Of a stretch of 64,000 bases of DNA, positions 53,212 through 63,014 are shown piece by piece; the first letter of the stretch is position 1; the number at the start of each line of letters is the position of its first letter. The notes below the pieces were generated by a model, which did not search any database, was not told where the DNA came from, and was given only the letters and a program-made list of their open reading frames with translations. Location: assembly GCF_023540835.1 (NCBI RefSeq), contig NZ_JALKCU010000006.1, forward strand, positions 60,379 through 124,378, in the 5' to 3' direction. The position numbers were made by a program, and so were the translations under genes. The DNA comes from Marivivens geojensis. GTDB taxonomy: Bacteria; Pseudomonadota; Alphaproteobacteria; Rhodobacterales; Rhodobacteraceae.

Positions 53212-55248
53212 TCAGGATGCTTCTGACAGGACACCTAAAAATGCCGCCCCAAAGCGCTCTGCATATTTCGCGCCGAGCACCCGCTCCATCGTCGACATAT
53301 CCCGAGGGCGCATTTGCGCAACTTTCGCCAACAGCGATGCCGAACATGTCATCGGCTTACCAGTGCCATCCTCGCCTCGACTGAGGTCAGCCTGAACTTC
53401 GAGCAGTCGATCATATACCGAGCCCTCGCTCCGCCCCGCCATCTTACGACGCGCGGGGTGAAGTTGCGCCACCTCCCCTACAATCACCGAAAGAAACGCA
53501 TCTCCGTAGCTCTGCAGTTTCTTCGCGCCCACGCCGCTGATTTTTGCCATCTCGTCTAGGCTCATCGGGCGCTTCTGAGCCATCTCGATCAGAGTGCTGT
53601 CATTGTAGATAATATACGCTGGCACACCCGCCGCCTCTGCCAATGCACGGCGTTTCGCCTTAAGCGCTGACAGCAGCGGCGCGTCGTCCTCGCTCACCAG
53701 CATTTTGATCTTATTGCCAGTCTTTGCGGCTTTAATCGTATCGCGCCGCAGCTGGATCACATCTTCGCCTCGCAAAATGGGTCGCGCTTTTTCGGTCATA
53801 CGCAAACCACCATGACGTTCAGGATCAGGACGCAACAAATCATGCCCCATCATCTGCCGAAAAATCGCCTGCCATTCACGGCGACTATATTCTTTGCCAA
53901 CACCGTAGGTCGGCAATTGATCGTGTCCGCGCTGTTTGATCTTATCCAGATCAGAACCCAACAAAATCTCGATCAGATGACCTGATCCATAGCTTTCCCC
54001 TGTCCGCAAAGCCGCAGATAGTGCCATCCGCACAGGCGTCGTTCCATCGAACACATCGGCAGGCTTGTCACAAAGATCGCAATGCCCGCAGGACTTGGCC
54101 TCTTCGCCAAAATACCCAAGCAGAGTCTTGCGACGGCATTCTAGCGCCTCACAAAGTCCCAAAAGGGCATTCAGTCGAGCATGATCAGCCATACGACGTT
54201 CTGGCGGTGCAAGACCCTCATCAATTTGCTGACGTCGGTAACGAATGTCATCAGGTCCAAAGAGTGTGAGTGTCTCAGCGGGTGCCCCATCACGACCGGC
54301 ACGACCGATTTCTTGGTAGTAAGACTCAATCGATTTCGGCAGGTCTGCATGAGCAACCCAACGGATGTCTGGCTTGTCGATACCCATGCCAAAAGCAACC
54401 GTCGCAACCACAATCAGTCCGTCTTCTTGTTGGAAGCGCCCCTCAACAACGCGACGGTCTTCCGCCTCCATCCCGCCGTGATAATGGCAGGCTGCATGTC
54501 CCGCCTCTCGCAACGCTTGAGCGATGGTTTCCGTTTTGGCCCGCGTGCCGCAATAGACAATTCCAGACTGACCTTTTCGCGCCGCTGCGAACGACAATAT
54601 CTGCTGGCGCGGTTGATCTTTGACCGCAAAAGCGAGGTGGATATTTGGCCGATCGAATCCCCGCAGAAATGTAACGGGGGGAACGCCGTCAAACAGCTTT
54701 TCAACAATTTCCGCTTGGGTTTCTGCATCAGCCGTCGCGGTAAAGGCCGCAAGCGGCACGTCCAATGCCCGCCGCAATTCGCCAATCCGCAAGTAGTCCG
54801 GTCGAAAATCATGGCCCCACTGACTGACACAATGCGCTTCATCGACCGCAATCATGCTCACGCCGATACGACGCAACATTTGTGGCACACCGCCCGCAGC
54901 CAACCGCTCTGGCGCCATGTACAAGAGCTTAAGACGTCCCTCTTCAAGCGCCTGCCAAACGCCATCGGTTTCTTCTTGGGTATTGCCAGAGGTCAACGCA
55001 CCTGCCTCAACCCCAGCCTCACGTAGCCCTCGTACCTGATCTCGCATCAGCGCAATGAGCGGTGAAATAACAACGGTCACACCGTCGCGCACCAAGGCAG
55101 GCAACTGGAAACACAACGACTTCCCGCCACCTGTTGGCATAATGGCAAGCGTGTTTTGACCGAGAGACACTGCCTCAACGATCTCTTCCTGACCCGGACG
55201 GAACCCGTCGAATCCGAATACGTCGCGCAAAAGCGTGGCTGCGGTCAT
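53212..55248 (-). CDS. recQ: ATP-dependent DNA helicase RecQ
   Basis: A 678-aa 3'-5' helicase. Walker A is in PTGGGKSLC, the DEAH box in VDEAHCVSQWG, and motif V/VI in ATVAFGMGIDKPD and QEIGRAGRDG. A Zn-binding RQC region (CRRKTLLGYFG and CGHCDLC) and a C-terminal HRDC domain (about 525-595, LRALAEAAGVPAYIIYN-like) complete the normal layout. The extra 70-residue tail after HRDC is common in this group. Confidence 0.94.
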   Translation of the reverse strand: MTAATLLRDVFGFDGFRPGQEEIVEAVSLGQNTLAIMPTGGGKSLCFQLPALVRDGVTVVISPLIALMRDQVRGLREAGVEAGALTSGNTQEETDGVWQALEEGRLKLLYMAPERLAAGGVPQMLRRIGVSMIAVDEAHCVSQWGHDFRPDYLRIGELRRALDVPLAAFTATADAETQAEIVEKLFDGVPPVTFLRGFDRPNIHLAFAVKDQPRQQILSFAAARKGQSGIVYCGTRAKTETIAQALREAGHAACHYHGGMEAEDRRVVEGRFQQEDGLIVVATVAFGMGIDKPDIRWVAHADLPKSIESYYQEIGRAGRDGAPAETLTLFGPDDIRYRRQQIDEGLAPPERRMADHARLNALLGLCEALECRRKTLLGYFGEEAKSCGHCDLCDKPADVFDGTTPVRMALSAALRTGESYGSGHLIEILLGSDLDKIKQRGHDQLPTYGVGKEYSRREWQAIFRQMMGHDLLRPDPERHGGLRMTEKARPILRGEDVIQLRRDTIKAAKTGNKIKMLVSEDDAPLLSALKAKRRALAEAAGVPAYIIYNDSTLIEMAQKRPMSLDEMAKISGVGAKKLQSYGDAFLSVIVGEVAQLHPARRKMAGRSEGSVYDRLLEVQADLSRGEDGTGKPMTCSASLLAKVAQMRPRDMSTMERVLGAKYAERFGAAFLGVLSEAS

Positions 55249-55383
55249 AATATCAATTTCTGGCTGCTCGTTTTCCCTAAAGAATCACAAGCCCCGAGTC
55301 AGAGCAACCCCGCCCTGCCTTTGTGCTTGAAATATCTCGGGGTGCGTTGGGTGTAGGCCAAGAGGGACCGAGCCCCTTACGCC

Positions 55384-55563
55384 TCAGTCGATCACGCGGG
55401 CTTCATCAACCAGCATCACAGGAATGCCATTGCGGATCGGATAGGCCAACTTCGCAGCGACCGAAACCAGTTCCTGACGCGCCGCATCATAATCCAAACG
55501 GGTTTGCGTTTGAGGACAGACCAAGGCTTCGATCATCTTCGGGTCAAAGGTCATTTCGCTCAT
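55384..55563 (-). CDS. Trm112-family small protein
   Basis: A 59-aa protein. It begins [20 protein letters not shown] and continues [20 protein letters not shown], the pattern of the YcaR/Trm112 family, with a single CP knuckle in place of the usual pair. Relatives activate methyltransferases or act near LpxK and KdsB; here the role is unknown. It overlaps the Lon-domain gene upstream by four bases (ATGA), showing translational coupling, and lies about 135 bases upstream of recQ. Confidence 0.85.
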   Translation of the reverse strand: MSEMTFDPKMIEALVCPQTQTRLDYDAARQELVSVAAKLAYPIRNGIPVMLVDEARVID

Positions 55564-56186
55564 TGTAGCCTCTCTTCACCACCGCCATGCAAGGCGTAGC
55601 TGATCAACGTGATCAATGTTTCCCGCCGTTGGGCCAACTCTGGCGCTTCCAATAGCGCCTGTCGATCCTCAGGCTCGAAGGGGCATAGCATCGATAACGA
55701 GTTGATCAAGAGTTCGTCTTCGGCATCTCGAATACCGTCCCAATCGGTCGACAGCCCCTTGTCATCGAAAAACCGCTCTAGCAACGACAACAACACGTCT
55801 CGGTCCATGTCCGGGTCGTGTTCCACAGGACCGAGATCCCTGCCAAAACCATCCCAAGATACATTAAACTTGCGGTACGGCGTGAAGCCTTCGACCTCGT
55901 CGGACAAACGAAACCGCGAAATGCCCGTAAGGGTGATCATGTAGCGACCATCTTCGGTTTCGGAGAAAGCGGTTAGACGCCCAGCGCAACCGATACGATG
56001 CAACCCACGCCCACCATTTGGCTGAATCATTCCCAACAACCGCTCAGGCGTCTTCATGACGTCCTCGATCATCGCAAGATATCGAGGTTCAAAGATATGC
56101 AATGGGAGCTTTGCGCGCGGCAGCAACAAAGCTCCCGGAAGCGGGAATACCGGAATAGCGAGCGGTAGATCGGATGATGTCCTCAT
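55560..56186 (-). CDS. Lon substrate-binding-domain protein
   Basis: A 208-aa protein made of the Lon N-terminal (LAN) domain alone, without protease or ATPase parts. Motifs are [33 protein letters not shown] and the [24 protein letters not shown] segment. ATG 56186 matches the family's usual start; a TTG nine bases earlier is possible. It is co-transcribed between the thioredoxin-TPR gene and the Trm112 gene. Role: probably binding or scaffolding of unfolded proteins, not known. Confidence 0.87.
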   Translation of the reverse strand: MRTSSDLPLAIPVFPLPGALLLPRAKLPLHIFEPRYLAMIEDVMKTPERLLGMIQPNGGRGLHRIGCAGRLTAFSETEDGRYMITLTGISRFRLSDEVEGFTPYRKFNVSWDGFGRDLGPVEHDPDMDRDVLLSLLERFFDDKGLSTDWDGIRDAEDELLINSLSMLCPFEPEDRQALLEAPELAQRRETLITLISYALHGGGEERLQ

Positions 56187-56213
56187 AACCCGCAAAGTAG
56201 GACGTCCCGTCCG

Positions 56214-57116
56214 TCAGGCAAATATCATCGACGACAAACGGCGGCGGCCGTTCAGAACAATCGGGTCATTGGGCTTGAGAGCGTCGAATATCTGGAACAT
56301 TTGAGCTTTGGCAGCGCCATCATTCCATTCCCGATCACGACGGAACATTTCCAAGAGTTCATCTACTGCTTCGGCAACTTGTCCTGCCGCATGCAATGCT
56401 TGCGCGAGATCCATGCGAAGCTGCATGTTATCAGGGTCTGCAGCGACCGCAGTACGCAGGTCATCGACTGGCCCTGCCTTTTCAGCCTGTCGAGCCAGCG
56501 CAATTTGTGCAAACGCCGCTTCGATTGGGGCCGCTTTGGAAATTGACACGGGAACGCCGTTCAAAACAGCTTCTGCCTGATCGAGGTCACCCATCGCAAC
56601 ATAACACCGCGCCAGACCACCAAAGGCCGCTGCATTTTCGGCTTCTTCACCAATAATGGCACCGAACACTTCAGCCGCATCGGTCGCGTTGCCTTCGGCA
56701 AGCATATTTTCAGCTTCTTCCAGGGCAGCCTCTAGGCCCTCAGCACCACCCAAAGACGCTAATTTTGAAACGAACTCTTCGATCTGGCTTGGTGGGATAG
56801 CACCTTGGAACCCATCAACGGGCTGGCCTTGGAAAAACGCATATACAGTTGGAATGGACTGAACGCGCAACTGGCCGGCGTAGCCTTGATTTTCGTCCAC
56901 ATTGACTTTGACCATTTTCACAGCCCCACCAGCCTTGGTCACCGCAGCTTCAAGCGCAGGCCCAAGCGTTTTGCACGGACCACACCAAGGAGCCCAGAAG
57001 TCTACGATGACCGGAACCTCTTTGGACGCTTCGATAACATCCTGCACAAAGGTTGCGTCGGTTGTGTCAATGACCAGATCGCGGGTCGTTTTTTGTCCGC
57101 CAAGTTCGAGCATCAT
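56214..57116 (-). CDS. thioredoxin-domain and TPR chaperone-like protein (CnoX/YbbN type)
   Basis: A 300-aa cytosolic protein. An N-terminal thioredoxin fold (about 12-118) carries the active pair C45 and C48 in WCGPCK, unlike the inactive SxxC of E. coli CnoX. A C-terminal TPR-like helical region (about 130-295; FGGLARCYVAMGDLDQAE, LRMDLAQALHAAGQVAEAVD) follows. The family protects proteins during oxidative stress and hands them to GroEL. It heads the Lon-domain/Trm112 group. Confidence 0.9.
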   Translation of the reverse strand: MMLELGGQKTTRDLVIDTTDATFVQDVIEASKEVPVIVDFWAPWCGPCKTLGPALEAAVTKAGGAVKMVKVNVDENQGYAGQLRVQSIPTVYAFFQGQPVDGFQGAIPPSQIEEFVSKLASLGGAEGLEAALEEAENMLAEGNATDAAEVFGAIIGEEAENAAAFGGLARCYVAMGDLDQAEAVLNGVPVSISKAAPIEAAFAQIALARQAEKAGPVDDLRTAVAADPDNMQLRMDLAQALHAAGQVAEAVDELLEMFRRDREWNDGAAKAQMFQIFDALKPNDPIVLNGRRRLSSMIFA

Positions 57117-57194
57117 GCCCTCCTAGAATTCTGTTTGCCCTTATATGAGCAGCCTGCGACGGGAAGACAAGTTACATCCCGTTATTGAAATGTT

Positions 57195-57983
57195 TTAAAT
57201 GTCGAAGGTCGCGAAAACTGGTGCGTGATCGCTTGGTTGTTCCCATCCGCGCACGTCGCGTCTGATACGACTGGAGTGCGCGGCATTCGAAATATCTGGC
57301 GTCGCCCAAATATGATCCAAACGACGACCTTTATCGGCTTCGTCCCAATCCTTCGCACGATAGGACCACCAGCTATAGAGCAGCCCCTCAGGAATATCCT
57401 GCCGCGTGATATCAACCCAATTTGCTGACTCTTGAACTTGGGCAAGGTGTTCAACCTCGATCGGAGTGTGGCTGACGATCTTCAACAGCTTTTTGTGATC
57501 CCAAACGTCATCTTCGCGCGGAGCAATATTGAAATCACCAACGATCACGGTCTTTTCTGGCTTGGTCTGGTGAAAGTAGTCCCGCATCTCGGTTAGATAG
57601 TCGAGTTTTTGACCGAACTTCTCGTTCTTTTCACGGTCAGGCTCATCACCGCCCGCAGGAATGTAAAAGTTCTGAATCGTCACACCGTTTTCAAGCCGCC
57701 CTGCAATATGACGCGCATGATTGAGCGATGCAAAATCTTGAGCATCAGTTTCGACAATGGGCATCTTGGACAGGATCGCCACTCCGTTATAGCCCTTCTG
57801 GCCGCGTGCGATCATGTAATTGTAGCCCAGCGCCTGAAACGCCTCGAACGGGATCTTCTCGACGGGGCTTTTACATTCCTGCAGGCAGAGCACATCTGGC
57901 ATATCTTCGGTCATAAGCCGAGACACGAGTCCTTCGCGCAAGCGAACAGAGTTGATGTTCCAAGTGGCCAGCGAAAAAGTCAT
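57195..57983 (-). CDS. xthA: exodeoxyribonuclease III
   Basis: A 262-aa apurinic/apyrimidinic endonuclease and 3' exonuclease for base excision repair. The metal and active-site residues are in WNINSVR, LQECK, YNGVAILS, VGDFNIAP and SDHAPVF. ATG 57983 follows GGAGACGG. It lies alone between the response-regulator terminator and the thioredoxin-TPR gene; the gap to that gene is 78 bases. Confidence 0.94.
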   Translation of the reverse strand: MTFSLATWNINSVRLREGLVSRLMTEDMPDVLCLQECKSPVEKIPFEAFQALGYNYMIARGQKGYNGVAILSKMPIVETDAQDFASLNHARHIAGRLENGVTIQNFYIPAGGDEPDREKNEKFGQKLDYLTEMRDYFHQTKPEKTVIVGDFNIAPREDDVWDHKKLLKIVSHTPIEVEHLAQVQESANWVDITRQDIPEGLLYSWWSYRAKDWDEADKGRRLDHIWATPDISNAAHSSRIRRDVRGWEQPSDHAPVFATFDI

Positions 57984-58050
57984 ATCCGTCTCCATATTTC
58001 AGACAGATGTGTAGCGCGAACATGCGCCTACGACCACCAGTATCACGCAG

Positions 58051-58078
58051 AAAAAAGCCCCCGCGAATTGCGGGGGCA
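58051..58078 (-). terminator. terminator after the response regulator
   Basis: On the minus strand GCCCCCGC and GCGGGGGC pair around AATTC and are followed by TTTTTT. Confidence 0.85.
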
Positions 58079-58164
58079 AGTCCAACAGGGAGGATGATGG
58101 CGTGACCCTGCCATCAAGGGAACGTTCAACCTATACGACATTTTGGTCGTATTTTATACTCAAA

Positions 58165-58851
58165 TCAGGCGACCAACCGATATCCACCGCTCTCTGTGAC
58201 CAAAAGGCGAGCATTGGATGGATCGGGTTCGATCTTTTGACGTAGGCGATAGATATGCGTCTCGAGCGTATGGGTCGTTACACCTGCGTTGTAACCCCAG
58301 ACCTCGTGAAGCAGCACATCGCGTGGCACAACGCCATCAGTCGACCGATAAAGATACTTGAGAATGTTGGTTTCTTTTTCCGTCAGACGTACCTTTTTAT
58401 CGTCCTCAGTCAGCAGCAGTTTCTGCGCTGGCTTGAACGTGTACGGCCCGATCTGGAACATAGCGTCTTCGGACTGTTCATGAGTCCGAAGCTGTGCACG
58501 GATGCGAGCCAGCAGAACGGGGAATTTGAATGGTTTGGTAATGTAGTCATTGGCCCCAGCATCCAAACCTAAAATCGTGTCGCTGTCGGTATCATGCCCC
58601 GTCAGCATCAGGATTGGACATTTGACACCTTGCTTGCGCATCACCTTACAAAGCTCGCGTCCGTCCGTGTCAGGCAAACCTACATCCAGAATCACGAGAT
58701 CGTAGATCCCTTCTTTGACGCGACCGATCGCGTCGTGACCGTTGCCAGCCTCAAAAACATCGAAGTCTTCGGTCATAATTAATTGTTCGCCCAGCGCTTC
58801 GCGCAGGTCATCGTCGTCATCGACAAGCAAAATGCGTTTGAGTTGTGCCAT
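58165..58851 (-). CDS. OmpR-family response regulator
   Basis: A 228-aa two-component regulator. The receiver domain has acidic pocket DDDDD (11-15), phospho-acceptor D56 in LVILDVGLPD and Lys in KPFKFP near 106. The winged-helix DNA-binding domain (about 130-228) has LTEKETNILKYLYR and VTTHTLETHIYRLRQKI. ATG 58851 is the likely start (GGAGG 11 bases upstream); ATG 58869 has no site. No histidine kinase gene is adjacent, so it is an orphan; it resembles CenR-type envelope regulators of alphaproteobacteria, but this is a guess. Confidence 0.88.
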   Translation of the reverse strand: MAQLKRILLVDDDDDLREALGEQLIMTEDFDVFEAGNGHDAIGRVKEGIYDLVILDVGLPDTDGRELCKVMRKQGVKCPILMLTGHDTDSDTILGLDAGANDYITKPFKFPVLLARIRAQLRTHEQSEDAMFQIGPYTFKPAQKLLLTEDDKKVRLTEKETNILKYLYRSTDGVVPRDVLLHEVWGYNAGVTTHTLETHIYRLRQKIEPDPSNARLLVTESGGYRLVA

Positions 58852-59015
58852 AGCGTTTTTGGCCTCCATTCACGTCTGATTGAACATCTGTGACTTGGTA
58901 CGCTTCAGGGCAAGGTTTCCGACAAAAATTCACGCGGTCGTGTCGTAGAGAAGGGAAATGTTTCAATTCCCTGCAAATCACCCTAGTTAAGTCAGACAAA
59001 GCAAAGGTTTCGACG

Positions 59016-60089
59016 ATGGGATTTGCACCCGATATTACAGAACGATTAGCGCGTGCCCGTGCCGATTTACGCATGGGTGTTCCTGTTGTGCTGGAAAGTG
59101 GCGCGCTCGTTCTCGCGGCGGAAACATTAAACGCAGCCCGTTTGGCCGAGGTCCGTGCAATGGGTGCGGCCAGTATTGCGATCACATCTCACCGCGCTTC
59201 GACACTCAAGGTCGCAGCCTACGACGGCGATCTGACACGTATCGCGTTGCCTGTTGATGCTGCGCTGACATGGGTTCGCGGCATTGCCGATCCGGCTGAT
59301 GACCTGAGACAACCCATGAAAGGCCCGCTCCACGCACGTCGTGAGGGTTCTGCAGAACCAGCCCGTGCGGCAATTGCCCTGACCAAAGCCGCGCGTTTAC
59401 TACCGGCGGCGATCATGGTGGACCTCCCCAATCCAGTGAGCTTTGCACAGTCCCATAACCTTACGGTCGTTCCCGATTCTGCCGCACTTGCCACGGATTT
59501 GTCGCCGCTCGATCCAATTATCGCGGCCCGTATGCCACTCGACGTTTCAGAAGCAGGCCGCTTGCACATCTTCCGCCCACACGACGGCGCCGAAGAACAC
59601 TATGCTGTGGAAATCGGGCAGCCCCAGCGGGATAAACCCGTTTTGGCGCGTCTTCATTCCGCTTGTTTTACTGGCGATGTTCTCGGCAGCCTGAAATGCG
59701 ACTGCGGTCCGCAATTACGCGGAGCGTTGGCACAGATGGGTCAAGAAGGCGCGGGCGTCCTCTTATATCTCAATCAAGAAGGACGCGGCATTGGCCTCGC
59801 CAACAAAATGCGTGCCTACTCGCTTCAGGATCAAGGCTTTGACACTGTCGAAGCAAACCACCGCTTAGGGTTCGAAGACGACGAACGCGATTTTCGCATC
59901 GGAGCAGAGATTCTGCGCCGGATGGGGTTCAACTCGGTTCGGTTGCTCACCAATAACCCTGCAAAAGTCGCTCGTATGAACGATAGCGGCATCGAAGTCG
60001 TGGAACGCGTCGCCCTCAAGGTCGGTGAAAATCGCCACAACCACCATTATCTTGCGACGAAGGCTTCGAAATCAGGGCACCTCCTATGA
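59016..60089 (+). CDS. ribA: GTP cyclohydrolase II
   Basis: A 357-aa zinc enzyme for the first step of riboflavin synthesis. The catalytic domain (about 195-357) has zinc Cys C217, C228 and C230 in [15 protein letters not shown] and the GTP-binding [10 protein letters not shown]. The first 190 residues are an extension not recognisable as active dihydroxybutanone-phosphate synthase; it is common in this family group and may be regulatory or a remnant. ATG 59016 follows AAAGG. The L,D-transpeptidase gene overlaps its stop by four bases. Confidence 0.9.
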   Translation: MGFAPDITERLARARADLRMGVPVVLESGALVLAAETLNAARLAEVRAMGAASIAITSHRASTLKVAAYDGDLTRIALPVDAALTWVRGIADPADDLRQPMKGPLHARREGSAEPARAAIALTKAARLLPAAIMVDLPNPVSFAQSHNLTVVPDSAALATDLSPLDPIIAARMPLDVSEAGRLHIFRPHDGAEEHYAVEIGQPQRDKPVLARLHSACFTGDVLGSLKCDCGPQLRGALAQMGQEGAGVLLYLNQEGRGIGLANKMRAYSLQDQGFDTVEANHRLGFEDDERDFRIGAEILRRMGFNSVRLLTNNPAKVARMNDSGIEVVERVALKVGENRHNHHYLATKASKSGHLL

Positions 60090-60580
60090 CACCGCTCGAT
60101 CTGGTTGTCGGCCCGACGGGCTTACGTTTCATGAACCGCCATTTCGCCTGCAACATCGGGCGCGGCGGTGTCACGGACAATAAACGCGAAGGCGACGGCG
60201 CAACCCCACGTGGACAACACCGTATCGTTGGTATGCTCTATCGACCGGATCGCATCGCAAAACCGACCGACTGGGCGGTGCCGATTGGTTACGGTGATCT
60301 CTGGTCCGACGATCCCAACCACGAGGACTATAACCTCATGGTTCGCGCACCCTACCCGCATAGCCACGAAACACTTCGGCGCGCTGATCCGCTATATGAC
60401 CTTGTTCTGATTCTAGATTGGAATTGGCCCTACGCAGTCAAAGGACGCGGCTCTGCCATTTTCATCCATCAATGGCGTCGCCCGGTTTATCCGACCGAAG
60501 GCTGCGTGGCCCTTTCACGACGCGACCTGCATTGGATCGCACCTCGCATCAGCTACCAAAGCCGAGTCTATATACTATAG
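60086..60580 (+). CDS. L,D-transpeptidase (YkuD family)
   Basis: A 164-aa YkuD-domain enzyme. The catalytic H128 (FIHQWRRP) and C140 in PTEGCVALS are intact, the family's HxGC... pattern. It lacks a signal peptide, as do the short YafK-like cytosolic types found in this group. Possible roles are peptidoglycan cross-linking or amide cleavage in muropeptide recycling. It starts inside the ribA stop (ATGA) and ends just before the convergent YggS gene. Confidence 0.82.
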   Translation: MTPLDLVVGPTGLRFMNRHFACNIGRGGVTDNKREGDGATPRGQHRIVGMLYRPDRIAKPTDWAVPIGYGDLWSDDPNHEDYNLMVRAPYPHSHETLRRADPLYDLVLILDWNWPYAVKGRGSAIFIHQWRRPVYPTEGCVALSRRDLHWIAPRISYQSRVYIL

Positions 60581-60583
60581 CCC

Positions 60584-61237
60584 TTAGCCGTAGTCGCGCT
60601 CACCAAAGATTGCCGACCCGACGCGGACATGGGTCGCACCAAAGGCAATCGCCTTTTCAAAATCGGAACTCATCCCCATCGAAAGCCCCTCAAGGCCGTT
60701 CCGTTCCGCAAACTTACGCAAAAGCGCAAAGTGCATCGACGCTTCCTCATCCGCTGGCGGAATACACATCAAACCCCTAATCGGCAGATCAAGCGACCGG
60801 CATTCCGACACAAAGGAATCGACATCTGCCGGCAAAATCCCTGCCTTCTGCGGCTCCTCACCCGTGTTCACCTGGATAAAGAGGTCAGGACAAGACCCGA
60901 TCTCCTGGGCGATACGCGCAATCGCATGTGCCAGTTTCGGACGATCGACCGAGTGGATCGCATTCACCAACTCCATCGCCGCCCGAGTCTTATTGGATTG
61001 CAGCGGCCCGATCAGATGCAAATCGATTCCTTCGAACCGTTCGCGAAAGGCTGGCCACTTTCCTTGCGCTTCTTGAACCTTATTCTCACCAAAGACTCGC
61101 TGCCCTTCGCGCAAAACAGTCTCCACTTTGGTATTGGGCTGTACTTTTGAGACAGCGATCAAAGTGACGCTTCCCTTTGCGCGACCACTTTCGGCCTCAG
61201 CTTTAGCAATGCGGTTTTTGATGTCCGACAAACCCAT
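60584..61237 (-). CDS. YggS-family pyridoxal phosphate-binding protein
   Basis: A 217-aa single-domain fold-type III PLP protein that balances PLP and amino acid pools. The PLP Lys is K31 in LIAVSKVQP. The signature segment HLIGPLQSNKTR (about 78) and QVNTGEEPQKAG are present, and GLSMGMSSDFEKAIAFGATHVRVGSAIFG closes it. Length is normal. It converges with the L,D-transpeptidase gene with a three-base gap. Confidence 0.93.
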   Translation of the reverse strand: MGLSDIKNRIAKAEAESGRAKGSVTLIAVSKVQPNTKVETVLREGQRVFGENKVQEAQGKWPAFRERFEGIDLHLIGPLQSNKTRAAMELVNAIHSVDRPKLAHAIARIAQEIGSCPDLFIQVNTGEEPQKAGILPADVDSFVSECRSLDLPIRGLMCIPPADEEASMHFALLRKFAERNGLEGLSMGMSSDFEKAIAFGATHVRVGSAIFGERDYG

Positions 61238-61438
61238 AACGCGCTCCTGATCGTCTTTTGTTTTAAGGCGGCTACGCAGGACATAGGCCGATCACGCCCC
61301 CCTGTCACCCGCCATTTCCGCAATAGACGGGTGTGTCCTTCATGCATCATTTTTGATCAAGGCACCGAGCGAACGGGGCAAATGACTTGAGTGGTGGGGG
61401 CTTTGGGCGCACATATCCTGCCAATGCTAGGTTCACTG

Positions 61439-61454
61439 GCATTCATGTGAATGC
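61439..61454. repeat. small inverted repeat in the porin leader
   Basis: GCATTCA (61439-61445) and TGAATGC (61448-61454) pair with a 2-base loop. It lies 20 bases before the porin ATG and may form a stability hairpin in the mRNA leader or be an operator. Confidence 0.45.
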
Positions 61455-61473
61455 AAATACACGAGGGTAAACC

Positions 61474-62751
61474 ATGAAAAAGATCCTTCTCGCTTCCGTC
61501 GCACTGACAGCTTTCGCTGGCGCAGCTGCTGCTGAAGTTTCTCTGACTTGGGGTGGCACTGCTACCGTTGGTATGGCACGCGAAGGCGGTGCTGATGCTG
61601 GTTCGGCTACTGATTCGGCGACCGCTTTGGCTCTTGACGCTGCCGAAACGCTTAAGATTGTGAACGCCGCTCTAGCCGACGTCAGCATTGCTGCTCAATC
61701 TGGCACTGCTGATCTCGCTGCTGCTCGTAAAGCAATCAAAACAGCGCGTAGTGAAGCTGCGATTCTCGGCCAGACTGCCGTAGTTGATGCTGCAGATCTT
61801 GCTCTGGCTGTGCTTGACGACGCGTTCGGCTCAGCAGCTGTAGACACCGGCGACTATGACTCGTACTCGGAAGTTAACCTGACCGCGACTGCAACTGTTA
61901 CCACCGACTACGGCATCACCGTAACTGGTGCAGTATCGGTTGACGCAGGCACCGGCTACGACTTCGCTGACGACGACGGCTTCGACGCTGCTAAAACCAA
62001 CGGCGTTGAACTCGACTACATCACTATCGACGGTGGTTCGTTCGGCGCTCTGACCTTCGACAAGAACGACATTGCTCACCTTGTTGACGACGACGACGAT
62101 GAAACCGCTGACTTGAAGTACACCAACGACTTCGGCGTTGCTTCCTTCGCGTTCGTAATGGACATCGCGAAAGACACCGATGTTGTGGCACGTCGCTCTT
62201 CGTTTGCTGACATTGCTGACGACGCAGCTAAGTCTGTAGCACTTGCTTATGACTGGACCGATGCTGCTTATGATGGCACAACTGTAAACGGTGCTGCTCA
62301 CGGCTACAACGCAGCTGTTGCAGCTGACGTTGCATGGTCTGCAATGATCTCCGCTCCGATCGCTGACATGGGTACTGTATACGCAGCGTTCGACGAAGAA
62401 GGCGGCAACGCTTTCGGTGGTTCGTTCATGGTAGCTAACGTCACCATCGGCCTCGACAGCAAGCTCGAAGCTCTGGAAGAAGAGCTGGGCGAAGACCGCA
62501 GCAACACCATTTCCGTTGCTTACTCGGTAGACGGTCTGTCGCTGGGCGCAGAGTGGAACTCGGTTGAAGACGGCAACCAGTGGGCTGTTAACGCTGCTTA
62601 CGCTGCAAACGGCATGGCTGTTGCTTTCGACACCAACGAAGCAGAAGAGTGGACTGCAACTGCATCCTACGATCTGTCTGACGCAGCATCTGTTGATCTC
62701 GGCGTAAACTACACCGAAGACGCATTTGTTGGCCTGTCGCTGGCATTCTAA
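61474..62751 (+). CDS. outer-membrane porin with an alpha-helical insert
   Basis: A 425-aa, very acidic protein. A signal peptide (MKKILLASVALTAFAGAAAA) is cut before EVSLTWGG; the last residue is Phe, the usual insertion signal of porins. Amphipathic beta strands run from about 125 to the end (VNLTATATVTTDYGITVTG, SVDLGVNYTEDAFVGLSLAF). Between about 35 and 120 there is an Ala-rich stretch with no strand alternation (TLKIVNAALADVSIAAQS, AARKAIKTARSEAAILGQ), predicted as helices inside what should be a barrel. ATG follows GAGGG. It is followed by a strong terminator. Confidence 0.85.
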   Translation: MKKILLASVALTAFAGAAAAEVSLTWGGTATVGMAREGGADAGSATDSATALALDAAETLKIVNAALADVSIAAQSGTADLAAARKAIKTARSEAAILGQTAVVDAADLALAVLDDAFGSAAVDTGDYDSYSEVNLTATATVTTDYGITVTGAVSVDAGTGYDFADDDGFDAAKTNGVELDYITIDGGSFGALTFDKNDIAHLVDDDDDETADLKYTNDFGVASFAFVMDIAKDTDVVARRSSFADIADDAAKSVALAYDWTDAAYDGTTVNGAAHGYNAAVAADVAWSAMISAPIADMGTVYAAFDEEGGNAFGGSFMVANVTIGLDSKLEALEEELGEDRSNTISVAYSVDGLSLGAEWNSVEDGNQWAVNAAYAANGMAVAFDTNEAEEWTATASYDLSDAASVDLGVNYTEDAFVGLSLAF

Positions 62752-62775
62752 TCTGACCTAGTCAGTTAGTAAGAG

Positions 62776-62808
62776 AGAGCGGTGCTTAGGCATCGCTCTT
62801 TTCTTTTG
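62776..62808 (+). terminator. terminator after the porin
   Basis: AGAGCGGTGC (62776-62785) pairs with GCATCGCTCT (62790-62799) with one G-U, then a TTTTCTTTT run. Confidence 0.85.
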
Positions 62809-62859
62809 GAACGACTGCACTTAGCCTATCCCCACAACAACACACTCAGAGAGGCACTC

Positions 62860-63012
62860 ATGTATAAAGCACTCATACTCCTCAGCACCGTCATGCTCAC
62901 AGTCAGCTGTGGAGAGTTAGAGCAGATTGGCAGCACGTTGGATGAAGTGGTTGCAGCAGCACACAGCAAGGATGCTGAGTTGAATGCGGCTGTGGCTGAG
63001 CGGTTCGAGTAA
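62860..63012 (+). CDS. small lipoprotein, first of a tandem pair
   Basis: A 50-aa frame with a lipoprotein signal (MYKALILLSTVMLTVSCGEL; lipid Cys at 17) and an acidic, helical remainder (SKDAELNAAVAERFE). ATG 62860 follows GAGG at six bases. A second small lipoprotein frame begins two bases after its stop. The arrangement resembles entericidin-type small lipoprotein pairs, but this member has little visible similarity to them. Confidence 0.6.
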   Translation: MYKALILLSTVMLTVSCGELEQIGSTLDEVVAAAHSKDAELNAAVAERFE

Positions 63013-63014
63013 CA

